64,000 nucleotides of DNA from Ursus arctos (taxonomy: Eukaryota; Chordata; Mammalia; Carnivora; Ursidae): positions 9,526,501 to 9,590,500 of the forward strand of contig NW_026622875.1 in assembly GCF_023065955.2 (NCBI RefSeq). The letters are read 5' to 3'. The position numbers and the translations under genes were made by a program. Below, one piece after another: positions 57,001 to 64,000 of the stretch; position 1 is the first letter of the stretch; each line of letters starts with the position of its first letter. The notes under the pieces were generated by a model, which saw only the letters and a list, made by a program, of their open reading frames with translations, searched no databases and had not been told where the DNA came from.

Positions 57001-58459
57001 ATCTGGTTTCATTAGGAAGTGAGGTTTTCCTTGAAGGAAATTTCCTGAAGGATGACGATCCAAGGTCCAGGACTTTTTCAATGTTAATTATTTTGTGGGA
57101 AATCTTTTAAAAATGTATTTACATGCCAGCAGGCACCTTCTTACACACTGGAATTCTGAAATCTAATCTAACAGTTCAGTGATGCTTCAGTTCAGTTTGC
57201 ATTTGCATACTTTTTAGATTCTTTTTGCTGTGCCCTTCTGTTGTTTTGCCTATCTTTGCCTATCTTGCCTCCTTTCCCCCTCCAAACAGCAAACAAACCA
57301 AAAACGCTTTTTATACTTCATTACTTCTACGTCTCTTTGGGTTGGAAGACCAGTGAGTCTGTGGAGAACTATATGTTACAAAAGAGGCAATGAAGAGGCA
57401 CCTGAGTGGCTCAGTCAGTTAAGCGGCTGCCTTCCTCTCAGGTCACGATCTCAGAGTCCTGGGATGGAGCCCCGCTTTTGGCTCCCTGCTCAGTGGGGAC
57501 GCTGTTTGTCTCTCTGCCCCTCCCCCTGCTCATGCTCTCTCTCTCTCTCTCTCAAATAAATAAATAAAATCTTAAAAAAAAAAATAAAAGAGGCAATTGA
57601 CTTTGAACAAGGATCTCTTCTAGTAATGAAAGTCTTGGATTTGGCATTAGCTGTTTGAAGCTCTTGGAGAAACCTTTGCTTTATGTTTTTTGGCTTTTCT
57701 CTGGAGGTAAGTTGCCGATTGACTGATTTTATTCATCTATAAGATTTTATTCATCTGTTTATTTTAGAGAGAGAGAGAGAGAAAGCTTGGAGGGGAGGGA
57801 AGGGGTGGAGGGTGAGGGAGAGAGAGAATCTCACAGACTCTGCTCTGAACACAGAGCCCGCCGCAGGGCTCGATATCACGACCCTGAGATCATGACCTGA
57901 GCCAAAATCAAGAGTTGGGTGCTTAACCCACTGAGCCACCGAGGCGCCCCTCTGAATGACAATTTAATTTAAGTAAATAAATAAATTTTAAGTGAAGAAG
58001 ATGTTACAGGTATAGTAGCAATTTTCTTTAGTAATTGGTTTGTGTTATTTTTTATTCAAGGGTAGATATTTTAGTGTGAGTCTGAATGAAGAAATTTTGA
58101 GAAGAGGCCTTGGCAAAACTGTTCTTGTTAAAGGGTTAGATTATGATTCTAAAATCTATTGGACAATACACAGAAACTTACTTAAAGCTGAATTGACAGC
58201 CTTAAAAAAGAGAGAAGGAATATGGAAGGAAGAATCTGAAGAAAGTTATTTGGAAAAATTCAAAGGCTCCTGGAGAGAAATATGGAAAAAGGACAGTTAT
58301 TTTAAAAAACTTGGATCAGATTTCAATTTGAAAAAAGAAAGTTATTATGACAAATTTAGAAGGACTTATGAAACATGGAAAGACAACATAAATAATTACT
58401 CCTTAATACTGAAGTTCAGAGAACTTATGAATCGCATACACTTTCGTAGAAAAGGATGA
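44622..58459 (+). CDS. C3orf33: C3orf33 homologue, five coding exons
   Basis: Join 44622-44735, 47242-47301, 52000-52147, 54194-54354, 58061-58459; 293 codons plus TGA. I recognise the human C3orf33 protein (294 residues) by its collinear sequence. Visible features: a short N-terminal region with SQWADDHLRLVR, one hydrophobic segment at about 39-54 (NISTVMAIAGTMLLL), a region of about 59-200 reported to adopt a staphylococcal-nuclease/OB-like fold (VKLRGRLRRITENGLEIEHI), and a Lys/Trp/Tyr-rich tail (about 205-293). The function is not settled. Human C3orf33 has been described as a regulator of AP-1 signalling, and more recently, as I recall, as a mitochondrial inner-membrane organiser (MISO). 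The start ATG has a strong context (A at -3, G at +4). All junctions are GT-AG and in frame. Confidence 0.94.
45110..45740. repeat. Ancient mammalian interspersed repeat in C3orf33 intron 1
   Basis: Blocks such as GGTGTCCTAGAAGCCAAGTG, AGAATGATTAACTTTGTTAA and TCTGAGAAGTTGAGTAGGAC follow a widespread old repeat of unnamed family, starting close to the CpG island edge. Confidence 0.5.
46013..46207 (+). mobile_element. CAN-SINE with target duplication
   Basis: Element with extended A-rich tail; flanks TGGCATATGGA / TGGCACATGGA. Confidence 0.9.
46583..46761 (-). mobile_element. CAN-SINE, reverse
   Basis: TTTTTTAAAAAAATATTTAT to GAGCCACTCAGGTGTCC; related TTTCAGTTT flanks. Confidence 0.88.
47242..47301 (+). 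CDS. C3orf33: C3orf33 coding exon 2 (60 bp)
   Basis: Twenty codons, NISTVMAIAGTMLLLRSIRM, with acceptor TTTCTGAAG and donor GTAAGT. It encodes most of the single hydrophobic segment. Both ends are on codon boundaries, so skipping it would remove the membrane anchor without a frameshift. Confidence 0.92.
47302..48298 (+). other. C3orf33: Proximal intron 2 of C3orf33
   Basis: About 1 kb of AT-rich intronic DNA with no repeat that I can name. Confidence 0.45.
48299..48692 (+). mobile_element. CAN-SINE interrupted in its tail by a younger CAN-SINE
   Basis: The older element starts at 48299 with GGGGCGCTTGGATGGC. Its AAATAAATAAAATCTT tail occurs at 48454-48469 and again at 48677-48692, bracketing a complete young element (48470-48676). 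A clear nested insertion. Confidence 0.92.
49625..50040 (-). mobile_element. MIR, reverse, split by a SINE
   Basis: GTACTGTGCTAAACACTTAA, TTTAATACTTAAAATAATCC, then after the SINE GATGTGGAGATGGATGCTCG and GCTAGTATGTGGCAGAACTG: the MIR pattern in reverse. Confidence 0.75.
49711..49904 (-). mobile_element. CAN-SINE, reverse, exact 15-bp target duplication
   Basis: Inserted in the MIR; GAAACAGGTGTTCTT at 49696-49710 and 49905-49919. Confidence 0.94.
50261..50439 (-). mobile_element. CAN-SINE, reverse
   Basis: ACTTTATTTACTTATGTGGG to GAGCCACCCAGGCACCC; flanks ACCCTTTAGTATTTAT / ACCCTTTAGCACTTAT. Confidence 0.9.
50466..50652 (-). mobile_element. CAN-SINE, reverse, same-site pair member
   Basis: Poly-T to GAGCCACCCAGGTGCCCC; left flank CTTATACTTTATTCTT. 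Confidence 0.92.
50657..50852 (-). mobile_element. CAN-SINE, reverse, same-site pair member
   Basis: Poly-T to GAGCCACCTGGCCTCCCC; right flank CTTATACTTTATCTT. This matches the left flank of the preceding element, so both entered one target. Confidence 0.92.
51729..51837 (-). mobile_element. Short tRNA-type SINE, reverse
   Basis: CAAAAGATTTTATTTTTAAG to GCCAGCCAGGTGCCCCC, 160 bp before C3orf33 exon 3. Confidence 0.86.
52000..52147 (+). CDS. C3orf33: C3orf33 coding exon 3
   Basis: Residues 59-107 plus one base of Lys108. The acceptor is TTTTAATCAACAG and the donor GTAAGT. It encodes TSKFTSSSDIPVEFIRKNVK and the basic VKLRGRLRRI strand region at the start of the nuclease-like domain. Confidence 0.93.
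52345..52660 (+). repeat. Ancient mammalian interspersed repeat
   Basis: TTATGTTCTAGGCCCTATAC, GGAACTCACCGTATAAATGA and GATGAGTTGTTATTTAATCA with AGAGACCTGAAGAATAAGAG are in the order of the family also seen at 39745. Confidence 0.55.
52880..53195 (+). mobile_element. L2 3'-end fragment
   Basis: AGCTCAAATGTCAGCTCCTC, GTGAAGCTCTCCTTAGCTCC, CTCTTGTGGGCAGGGACC and AAACTTGTTGAATAGA match the L2 3' end in sense orientation. Confidence 0.8.
53557..53768 (+). mobile_element. CAN-SINE, exact 12-bp target duplication
   Basis: GGGGCACCTGAGTGGCGCAG element; AAATCTCTTCTC at 53545-53556 and 53769-53780. Confidence 0.94.
54194..54354 (+). CDS. C3orf33: C3orf33 coding exon 4
   Basis: Two bases of Lys108 and residues 109-161. 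The acceptor is CCTTTTTAG and the donor GTAAGT. It encodes GVLLVKLAGVELTETGKMW and then KPSQLLWFQLLGKENS, the middle of the nuclease-like domain. Confidence 0.93.
54355..55230 (+). other. C3orf33: Proximal intron 4 of C3orf33
   Basis: Intronic DNA with no repeat or gene that I can recognise. Confidence 0.45.
55246..55365 (+). mobile_element. Short tRNA-type SINE, exact 15-bp target duplication
   Basis: GGGGTCCCTGGCTGGCTCAG to GTTGGGTGTAGAGATTATTT; AAAAGTAAGCTGGTA at 55231-55245 and 55366-55380. Confidence 0.93.
55431..55542 (+). mobile_element. Short tRNA-type SINE
   Basis: GGGAGCCTGGCTGGCTCAGT to GTTGGGTGTGGAGATACTTA and an A-rich tail. Confidence 0.87.
55547..55748 (+). mobile_element. 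CAN-SINE, left arm of foldback pair
   Basis: GGGAGCCTGGATAGCTCCGT head, GATCTCAGGGTCGTGAAATC, CT-rich part and an AAATAAATAAATAGAA tail that abuts the next, reverse element. Confidence 0.88.
55749..55946 (-). mobile_element. CAN-SINE, right arm of foldback pair
   Basis: TCTATTTATTTATTTGAGAG tail to GAGCCACCCAGGCACCCC head, tail-to-tail with the element on its left. The junction is a palindrome with 15-bp arms (55735-55749 and 55751-55765). Confidence 0.92.
55978..56230 (+). mobile_element. CAN-SINE with long AAAAT-rich tail
   Basis: GGGGCACCTGGGTGGCTCAG element followed by about 60 bp of (AAAAT)n/(AAT)n. Confidence 0.92.
56265..56420 (-). mobile_element. MIR fragment, reverse
   Basis: TTTTTACTCCCATTTACAGA, TTCAACCCAGCTCTTTCTGG and following sequence resemble the MIR core; the orientation call is tentative. 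Confidence 0.5.
56834..56954 (-). mobile_element. Short tRNA-type SINE, reverse
   Basis: TTTTTTATTTTAAGATTTTA to GCCAGCCAGGCGCCCC; related CTCCTTTAT-like flanks. Confidence 0.85.
57394..57585 (+). mobile_element. CAN-SINE with target duplication
   Basis: GAGGCACCTGAGTGGCTCAG element; AAAAGAGGCAATGA / AAAAGAGGCAATTGA flanks. Confidence 0.92.
57741..57950 (-). mobile_element. CAN-SINE, reverse
   Basis: AAGATTTTATTCATCTGTTT to GAGCCACCGAGGCGCCCC, ending 110 bp before C3orf33 exon 5; GATTTTATTCATCT occurs twice at its left edge. Confidence 0.9.
58061..58459 (+). CDS. C3orf33: C3orf33 coding exon 5 and stop
   Basis: Residues 162-293 and TGA at 58457-58459. The acceptor is TTTTTATTCAAG. It completes the fold (GLGKTVLVKGLDYDSKIYW) and encodes the charged tail, which contains two similar segments starting ESYLEKF (222) and ESYYDKF (254). 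A SINE ends 110 bp before the acceptor. Confidence 0.94.
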   Translation, partial: GRYFSVSLNEEILRRGLGKTVLVKGLDYDSKIYWTIHRNLLKAELTALKKREGIWKEESEESYLEKFKGSWREIWKKDSYFKKLGSDFNLKKESYYDKFRRTYETWKDNINNYSLILKFRELMNRIHFRRKG

Positions 58460-58636
58460 ACTGTTCCAAGAGGCCTGGAGGTGACCCACTCAGAAAAGAG
58501 TAAAATATGTAAATATATGGATGTTTTTCATTGAGTTGAAATGGAAATTTCTCTGAATGATCAAAGTTGCACTCTAATGGTATTTAAATATTTAAGAGAT
58601 GATTGTTCTAAATGTAATATCAGAATAATTTAAGCA

Positions 58637-58837
58637 GGGGCGCCTGGGTGGCGCAGTCGTTAAAAGCGTCTGCCTTCGGCTCAGGGCGTGATCCTGGCGA
58701 TCGGGGATCGAGTCCCACATCAGGCTCTTCCGCTGTGGGCCTGCTTCTTCCTCTCCCACTCCCCCTGCTGTGTTCCCTCTCTCGCTGGCTGTCTCTCTGT
58801 CACATAAATAAATAAAATCTTATAAAAAAAAAAAAAA
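58637..58837 (+). mobile_element. CAN-SINE in the C3orf33 3' UTR, exact 15-bp target duplication
   Basis: Young-type element on the same strand as the gene; AGAATAATTTAAGCA at 58622-58636 and 58838-58852. It lies between the stop codon and the poly(A) signal, so it should be part of the mature mRNA. Confidence 0.95.
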
Positions 58838-59060
58838 AGAATAATTTAAGCAAGTTGTGATTAATGTCATGCTTTTAGGGAAAATGAAATACTCTGTAAA
58901 GTTACCAGGATAAAGGATGTATACCTGTAGTGTTAGTATTTGAAGAGAGAGTTTAACTCTTGGGCACTGTAATTTTAGTTATTTTCGGCATCCATATTTA
59001 ATTTTTGTTGAAAAAGAATATTTGTTTACTTCTCCAGTTTTATCAATTTTGATTACTTGT

Positions 59061-59066
59061 AATAAA
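59061..59066 (+). terminator. C3orf33: AATAAA poly(A) signal of C3orf33
   Basis: AATAAA about 600 bp after the stop, followed by TGTCTGAGG and a T-rich stretch as expected downstream of a cleavage site. The 3' UTR (58460 to about 59085) contains a complete SINE at 58637-58837. Confidence 0.7.
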
Positions 59067-59193
59067 CTATTTATACATCATGTCTGAGGCTACTTTTTCC
59101 CCTAACTGTTTTCTAACTGCCTAAGAATGTGGGGCAAAGCTACATGAGAAGGTCACTTAAACCATTTCCAGTAATAAAGAATGGCTAATTTCT

Positions 59194-59398
59194 TTTTTTT
59201 TTTTTTTTTTAAGATTTTATTTATTTATTTGACAGAGATAGAGACAGCCAGCGAGAGAGGGAACACAAGCAGGGGGAGTGGGAGAGGAAGAAGCAGGCTC
59301 ATAGCGGAGGAGCCTGATGTGGGGCTCGATCCCACAACGCCAGGATCACGCCCTGAGCCGAAGGCAGACGCTTAACCGCTGTGCCACCCAGGTGCCCC
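59194..59398 (-). mobile_element. CAN-SINE, reverse, exact 16-bp target duplication
   Basis: Young type with a long T run; AGAATGGCTAATTTCT at 59178-59193 and 59399-59414. Confidence 0.95.
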
Positions 59399-59874
59399 AG
59401 AATGGCTAATTTCTACCTATTGTTAGATGAAGGGGATAACCCTGTGGACAGAATCATGAGGATAATTATAAGGACAAACAGCAATGTGCTGAGCGTGGCA
59501 GCACCCAAACAGAAAGCATAGGGATGCTTCGGACATTGTTGAGCCCCTAAAGTAGCCGATCTTTGAAATAGCTTGCATCCCAACTCATGTGACATGGTAT
59601 ATTTTTGTTTTTAAAGCCAGTTTGAGTTGGTTTGGGGATCTGATAGACATATATATTTGCTGCTAAAATCATCCTAACACTGCAAGCTTCTTTTATAACA
59701 CCAGTGACAGTCCACTAACATCCACGCTGTCTATAGAAGGTTTTCTTAATGATTTGTGATGCTGACAAAAGTCAGAGGTACCACGTGGTCCAAAGATTTG
59801 ACTCCTGTTAGAATCAGTCATTCAGCCTGAGAAGCTTATTGCTGCTTCCTGACTGCTGGTGAAAACATAAAATA

Positions 59875-60040
59875 GGGGCGCCTGGATGGCTCAGTCGTTA
59901 AGCGTCTGCCTTCGGCTCAGGGCGTGATCCCAGGGTCCTGGGATTGAGCCCCACATCAGGCTCCCTACTGAGGGCCTGCTTCTTCCTCTCGCACTCCCCC
60001 TGCTTGTGTTCCTTCTCTCACTGGCTGTCTCTCTGTCAAA

Positions 60041-60075
<35 letters not shown>

Positions 60076-60090
60076 AATCTTAGAAAAAAA
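59875..60090 (+). mobile_element. CAN-SINE, exact 15-bp target duplication, expanded tail
   Basis: GAAAACATAAAATAG on both sides (59861-59875, 60091-60105). The tail has about ten AAAT units, so it may vary in length. Confidence 0.94.
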
Positions 60091-60284
60091 GAAAACATAA
60101 AATAGATTTCCCAACATTTTCTAATTAAACATTAATTTTTAGTAAGGTCTCAAATCTTCCACAGGTTCTTGTTCTTGTGATTTTATTTCATCACCTTTGG
60201 GGTAGGATAGGATGTTACATCCTAGCTTTTATTCCCTGGGCCTGATGCCTCAATAGCTTTTCTCGTTGTTTTAAGGGGATGTTC

Positions 60285-61015
60285 TACTTTTATCGACAGA
60301 GAAGTTAACAGAGTACATTTAGAGCTGGTTTTGTGGCAAGCCCATGGGCCTGCTTCTCTTCCCAGTTTGCCTCCCCGTGATGTCGGATCTCATCATAGTT
60401 ATCGCTGTAATCAGTTCTGATGACCTCTGCCAATGCAGTCGGTGCACCACTGTCTTTCTAGATAAGCTGTGTGAAGGTGAAGCTGGTGCAGGCCTCTTTG
60501 TGGACTAGATGAAATGACTTGTTCTAACCTTTGCCTTGATTATACAGTAGGAAAACCCTGATTTTATGGACTAGATGGACAAGAAGCAAAATGGACCTGC
60601 GGTACTCCTGTCATGTGCAGTCATCATTCACTGAATATTCTTGTTCTCCACTTAGGTAGTAGCAGTATTAACACGTACTTGAAGGTTAGGAGGAATCCCA
60701 TTGGCCAGCAGCTTTCTTCTGGGTCAACAATGTCTGCTTTTCTGGCTTTTGTCTCTGGTCTTTCCTGTAGATCAGCTTGTTTGATGGTCCAAGGGCAAGG
60801 TGAACTATATAGTTACAGAGGCTAGATCTTTATTATATGAGACAGTTATACTAGGATCATCTGAAAAAATAGAAAGACACTTTTAGGCTGGATTTCTGAC
60901 CAAAGCCCAAGTTCTTTGCCTTTCTCAAATAAAGGATTTACTTCTGGGTCTCCTATCTTCAAAACAACAGGATGTATGACTGCTTTTTTCCCTTGGCTTC
61001 CTTTCCTTTGGGTAT
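60285..61015 (-). pseudogene. RPL7AP: Processed RPL7A pseudogene
   Basis: Reading down from 61015, the - strand matches ribosomal protein L7a along its length without introns. An N-terminal segment PKGKEAKGKK follows an ATG mutated to ATA (61015-61013). Next come a segment like KAKNLGFGQ, a middle part with KKAAG, then HKEACTSFTFTQ and a C-terminal part with VIRTDYSDNYDEI. Last comes the short 3' UTR with its TAAATGTAC motif. Many stops, frameshifts and deletions are present, and no poly(A) tail is left. This is an old, dead retrocopy of a cytosolic large-subunit ribosomal protein gene. Confidence 0.85.
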
Positions 61016-61020
61016 CTTGG

Positions 61021-61740
61021 GTATCTAGACCCCTTTACTTTTTAAATATATTTTTATCAAATAAATTTAGTTCTTACTGTTTTTTCTAAATGATTGGATT
61101 CTTATGGCCCCTTTCAATCTATTTTCTTTTAGACTCACATTTCTTTTTTGGGGTTTTATTTATTTGTCATTTTCCAGTCATACTTCCTATATATGAAATG
61201 TTGACAGCAATGCTAGCTTTATCATAATTAATGGTGGACAAAACTTGGGAGAAGAGTGAAAACTATGCCTATACATATATGATCCAGCATTGTTATTATT
61301 TGGCAGCTAAAAGCATATTCCAACAACACCCAGAGAGAGAAAACACGCAACTAAACTCTCCTTACATTTTGCTTTCCTTTTCTTGTGTTGACATTTGTTA
61401 GTTCCATTCATAAGACAAGTGTCCAAATGCTGGTTCTTCTCTGGCACAATTGGTCCTGGTTATTCCTTGGTTCTTTAGGGGCTCCCTACATAGTCCCCTG
61501 GCTTGAGAGATTCTTACCTCTTTCTCTCCCTACCTGCTTAACTCCCAAGGCAGTTTGGTCTACAGCCTTTTACTCTTGGATCCCCACCACCTGGTATGGC
61601 AACACAAGAGTTTAACTGCAGAACGTGACTGGGCTTAATCACTCCACTCATGGGTATGTGTTGTGGGGAGTATTAGCAAGTTGGCTTCCGTCCTGCCACT
61701 TTCCATAGTGTCAATTCAACTTACAGGAAACTCGTGTATT
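61021..61740. other. Intergenic DNA, nothing recognised
   Basis: No gene or nameable repeat; an open frame at 61385-61615 shows no domain. Confidence 0.4.
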
Positions 61741-61929
61741 TTTTTTTTTTTAAGATTTTATTTTTTTATTTGAGAGAGAGAACCCACGCATGTGCACGAG
61801 TAGGGAGAGGGACAGCAGACTCTGTTGAGCCGAGAGGCTGACACTAATGTGGGACTCAATTACAGGACGCTGAGATCATGACCTGGGCCAAAGTCAGCCA
61901 CTCTACTGACTGAGCCACCTAGGCACCCT
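61741..61929 (-). mobile_element. CAN-SINE, reverse
   Basis: Poly-T, AAGATTTTATTTTTTTATTT, to GAGCCACCTAGGCACCC; flanks GGAAACTCGTGTATT / GGAAACTCATATATT. Confidence 0.92.
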
Positions 61930-62443
61930 GGAAACTCATATATTCTTAAACTAAGTGGGGGGAATGTAGGCTATTCACCAGCCACTTACTCTGTCTTGCT
62001 TCCCTCTTTTTATCGTGCTCCTTTCTCCTTGTCTCAGGTAACTGAATCGCTAGAAGGCTCTGTAGCTTAGCAAACATCAGAAAAGAGATAATCACTATTT
62101 TGTAACTTAGCAGAAACGTGATATATGGCACCCTCAGTCTCCTAGAAAAGGGAGTGAAATGCTAATGTCAAATCTTCCTCCCCTGTGAACAGGAGAGCGA
62201 AGGGATGGTTGCTACTTCACAAACTTTAACTGTTCAACTCCTCTGTCTTCCAAGCTCTCTTATGCTTTTTGGTCCTGAAACCTTCTAAATCAGCTTGGTC
62301 TTACCCACCACTGGGAAAGCGTGGGGAATCTGCTGCCAGAAATGCTATTTTTAAAAAAACTTGACTCAAAGAAAAACCAGGGCCACTGATCTCAATAGTT
62401 CTGCTATCTCTTGATATGGGAAACAAAGGCAAATGGGTAAAAA
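61930..62443. other. Intergenic DNA left of the LTR pair
   Basis: No gene recognised. It could include internal ERV sequence next to the LTR, but I cannot identify any. Confidence 0.35.
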
Positions 62444-63225
62444 ATGAAATTTTCTTACTATTTACAGCCCATCGACAAGTCCTTCAAACAGGTAGAGTGA
62501 CATTCCTCTAGGAACTCAGCTGCTTCGATGTTAATACTTTGCTAAGGGCAAAAGGCAATCTTGGCTTAACATTATCCCGACCTCCAGAATCCTGTAAGAC
62601 TTCTTTAATATATAAAAATTCCTTTGGAAACTTCCTTTATCTCTATCCCCCAAGATATGTGTTGGCAATCATCCTCTAAGCATATGGTCCACTGATATAC
62701 ATCTGAAGGGTCTCATGACTACGGTTTTACTAGACAGTAATAAATGCCCTTTTCCTAACAATGGCTAGCCCCTTCAAGGTCCTGGAAACCTTGCTTCCAA
62801 AATTCCCTAGAGAGTTAACAATGTCCCTGACCCCCTTCCAACTTGAAAGTATATAATCACCACCCCTCACAACCCCAATGCCGCTCTTTCTGCCCAAGGG
62901 TCCTATCCCTGTGCTTTAATAAAACCACCTTTTTGCAATGAAGGCGTCTGAAGAATTCTTTTTTTTTTTAATAAAGATTTTATTTATTTCTTTGACACAG
63001 AGAGACAGCCAGCGAGAGAAGGAACACAAGCAGGGGGAGTGGGAAAGGAAGAAGCAGGCTCCCAGCAGGCAGCCCAATGCAGGCCTCGATCTCAGGACCC
63101 TGGGATCACTCCCTGAGCCAAAGGCAGACACTTAACGACTGAGACACTCAGGCACCCCTCAAGAATTCTTTCTTCACTGTTTGCTCCAAACCCCATCATC
63201 TCTCATTTATTCCTCTCTCTCAGGT
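62444..63225 (+). mobile_element. ERV LTR (ERV1-like), sense, split by a SINE
   Basis: Shares long blocks with the reverse complement of 63435-64000: CAGCCCATCGACAAGTCCTT, ATTCCTCTAGGAACTCAG, GATATACATCTGAAGGGTCT, CCAACTTGAAAGTATATAAT and GTGCTTTAATAAAACCACCT (poly(A) signal inside). LTR only; no coding sequence seen. Edges approximate. Confidence 0.7.
62961..63158 (-). mobile_element. CAN-SINE, reverse, inside LTR
   Basis: Young type; AAGAATTCTT at 62951-62960 and 63161-63170. Confidence 0.93.
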
Positions 63226-63434
63226 AACTCTGAGAATAGTAAAGATCCCAGTCAGTCACACCAACCTGGTACATTTGCAAAACCTGCTTAGGAGAATTAA
63301 CCACATCTGAGACAAGCAGATAATGTGCTAAGAGTTTTATTTTCTTCTGGATTTCTCCAGCATCATTTGGTTCCTCACCAAGGTGAAGTTTGTAGGGAGA
63401 ATGAGAAATAATTTTCCCTCTACTCTTCTAGGTT

Positions 63435-64000
63435 CTTGGCTGAGACGTGATGTAGGAAAGATGTTAGGGTTCGAAGCCCATGGTCAAGAAAGAATTCTTG
63501 AGATGTCTTTGGTGCAAAGAGGTGATTTTATTAAAGCACGGGGACAGGACCCATGGGCCGAAGGAGCTGCACCGGGGTCATGAGGAGTGGCCCATTATAT
63601 ACTTTCAAGTTGGGAGGGGGTTAGGGATAGCATAAGTCTCTAAGGAATTTTGGAAGCAAGGTTTCCAAGACCTTGAGGGGCTAGCTATTGTTGGAAAAGG
63701 CCATTTATTTCCATCTAATAAAACCTGAGTCATGAGACCCTTCAGATGTATATCAGTGGGCCCTCTGCTTGGGGGATGATTGCCAACACATATCTTGGGG
63801 GGTTTAGAGATAAAGGAAATTTCTAAAGGAATTTTTATGTGCTAAAGTAGACTTACAGGATCCTGGGGTAGGGGGGTTCAGGCTAGGATTGCCTTTTGCC
63901 CGTAGTAAAGTATTAACATTGAGGCCGCTGAGTCCCTAGAGGAATGTCACTCTGCCTGTTTCAAGGACTTGTCAATGGGCTGTAGGTAGTAAGGAAATTT
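63435..64000 (-). mobile_element. ERV LTR of same family, reverse, cut by window end
   Basis: Reverse complement carries TGCTTTAATAAAATCACCTC, CTCAAGAATTCTTTCTTGAC and the other blocks listed for 62444-63225. It is still homologous at base 64000, so it continues beyond the window. Confidence 0.7.

Noticed and set aside
1..64000. CRISPR arrays, operons, prophage or other microbial systems
   Set aside because: Everything fits vertebrate nuclear DNA. The repeated short segments are SINE target duplications and microsatellites, not regularly spaced arrays.

Overview
This is mammalian nuclear DNA. It has intron-containing genes, CpG-island promoters, poly(A) signals, L1/L2/MIR/MaLR debris and dozens of tRNA-derived carnivore SINEs (CAN-SINE/SINEC type, starting GGGGCGCCTGGGTGGC and ending in an AAATAAAATCTT tail). 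The SINE subfamilies are not the dog-type consensus and look like those of bears and other arctoid caniforms. Ursidae is my best guess, with moderate confidence.

Two protein-coding genes lie head-to-tail on the + strand, in the order expected from human 3q25.31. SLC33A1 encodes the endoplasmic reticulum acetyl-CoA transporter AT-1. It occupies six coding exons between 5637 and 27514, and the exons join without a break into a 550-residue protein. C3orf33 encodes a small membrane-anchored protein with a nuclease-like fold. It occupies five coding exons between 44622 and 58459 and gives 293 residues. Every intron is GT-AG and every exon junction keeps frame. Each gene starts in a CpG island (about 4740-5640 and 44440-45070). 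The SLC33A1 island holds an exact CCAAT-N9-CCACG endoplasmic-reticulum stress response element at 4950-4968, which fits a gene reported to respond to XBP1.

Layout: 1-4740 is upstream DNA with SINEs and a MaLR LTR. 4740-28380 is SLC33A1, including a 12.4-kb first intron and a 3' UTR ending near an AATAAA at 28359. 28380-44440 is intergenic: first about 4 kb of AT-rich DNA with no carnivore SINE, then L1, MaLR, a candidate solo LTR and many SINEs. 44440-59080 is C3orf33, with a SINE in its 3' UTR and a cluster of SINEs in intron 4. 59080-64000 is intergenic, with a decayed processed RPL7A pseudogene on the - strand (about 60285-61015) and two related ERV LTRs in opposite orientation at the right edge.

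The genes do not form a pathway or operon. They are neighbours by synteny. I see no new coding system. The most useful observations are the ERSE, repeated insertion of SINEs at the same target sites, a foldback SINE pair in C3orf33 intron 4, the RPL7A retrocopy, the facing LTR pair and a short repeat in the C3orf33 C-terminal tail. All SINE, LTR and LINE names come from recognising sequence by eye, without a database, and repeat edges are approximate to a few bases unless a target-site duplication fixes them.
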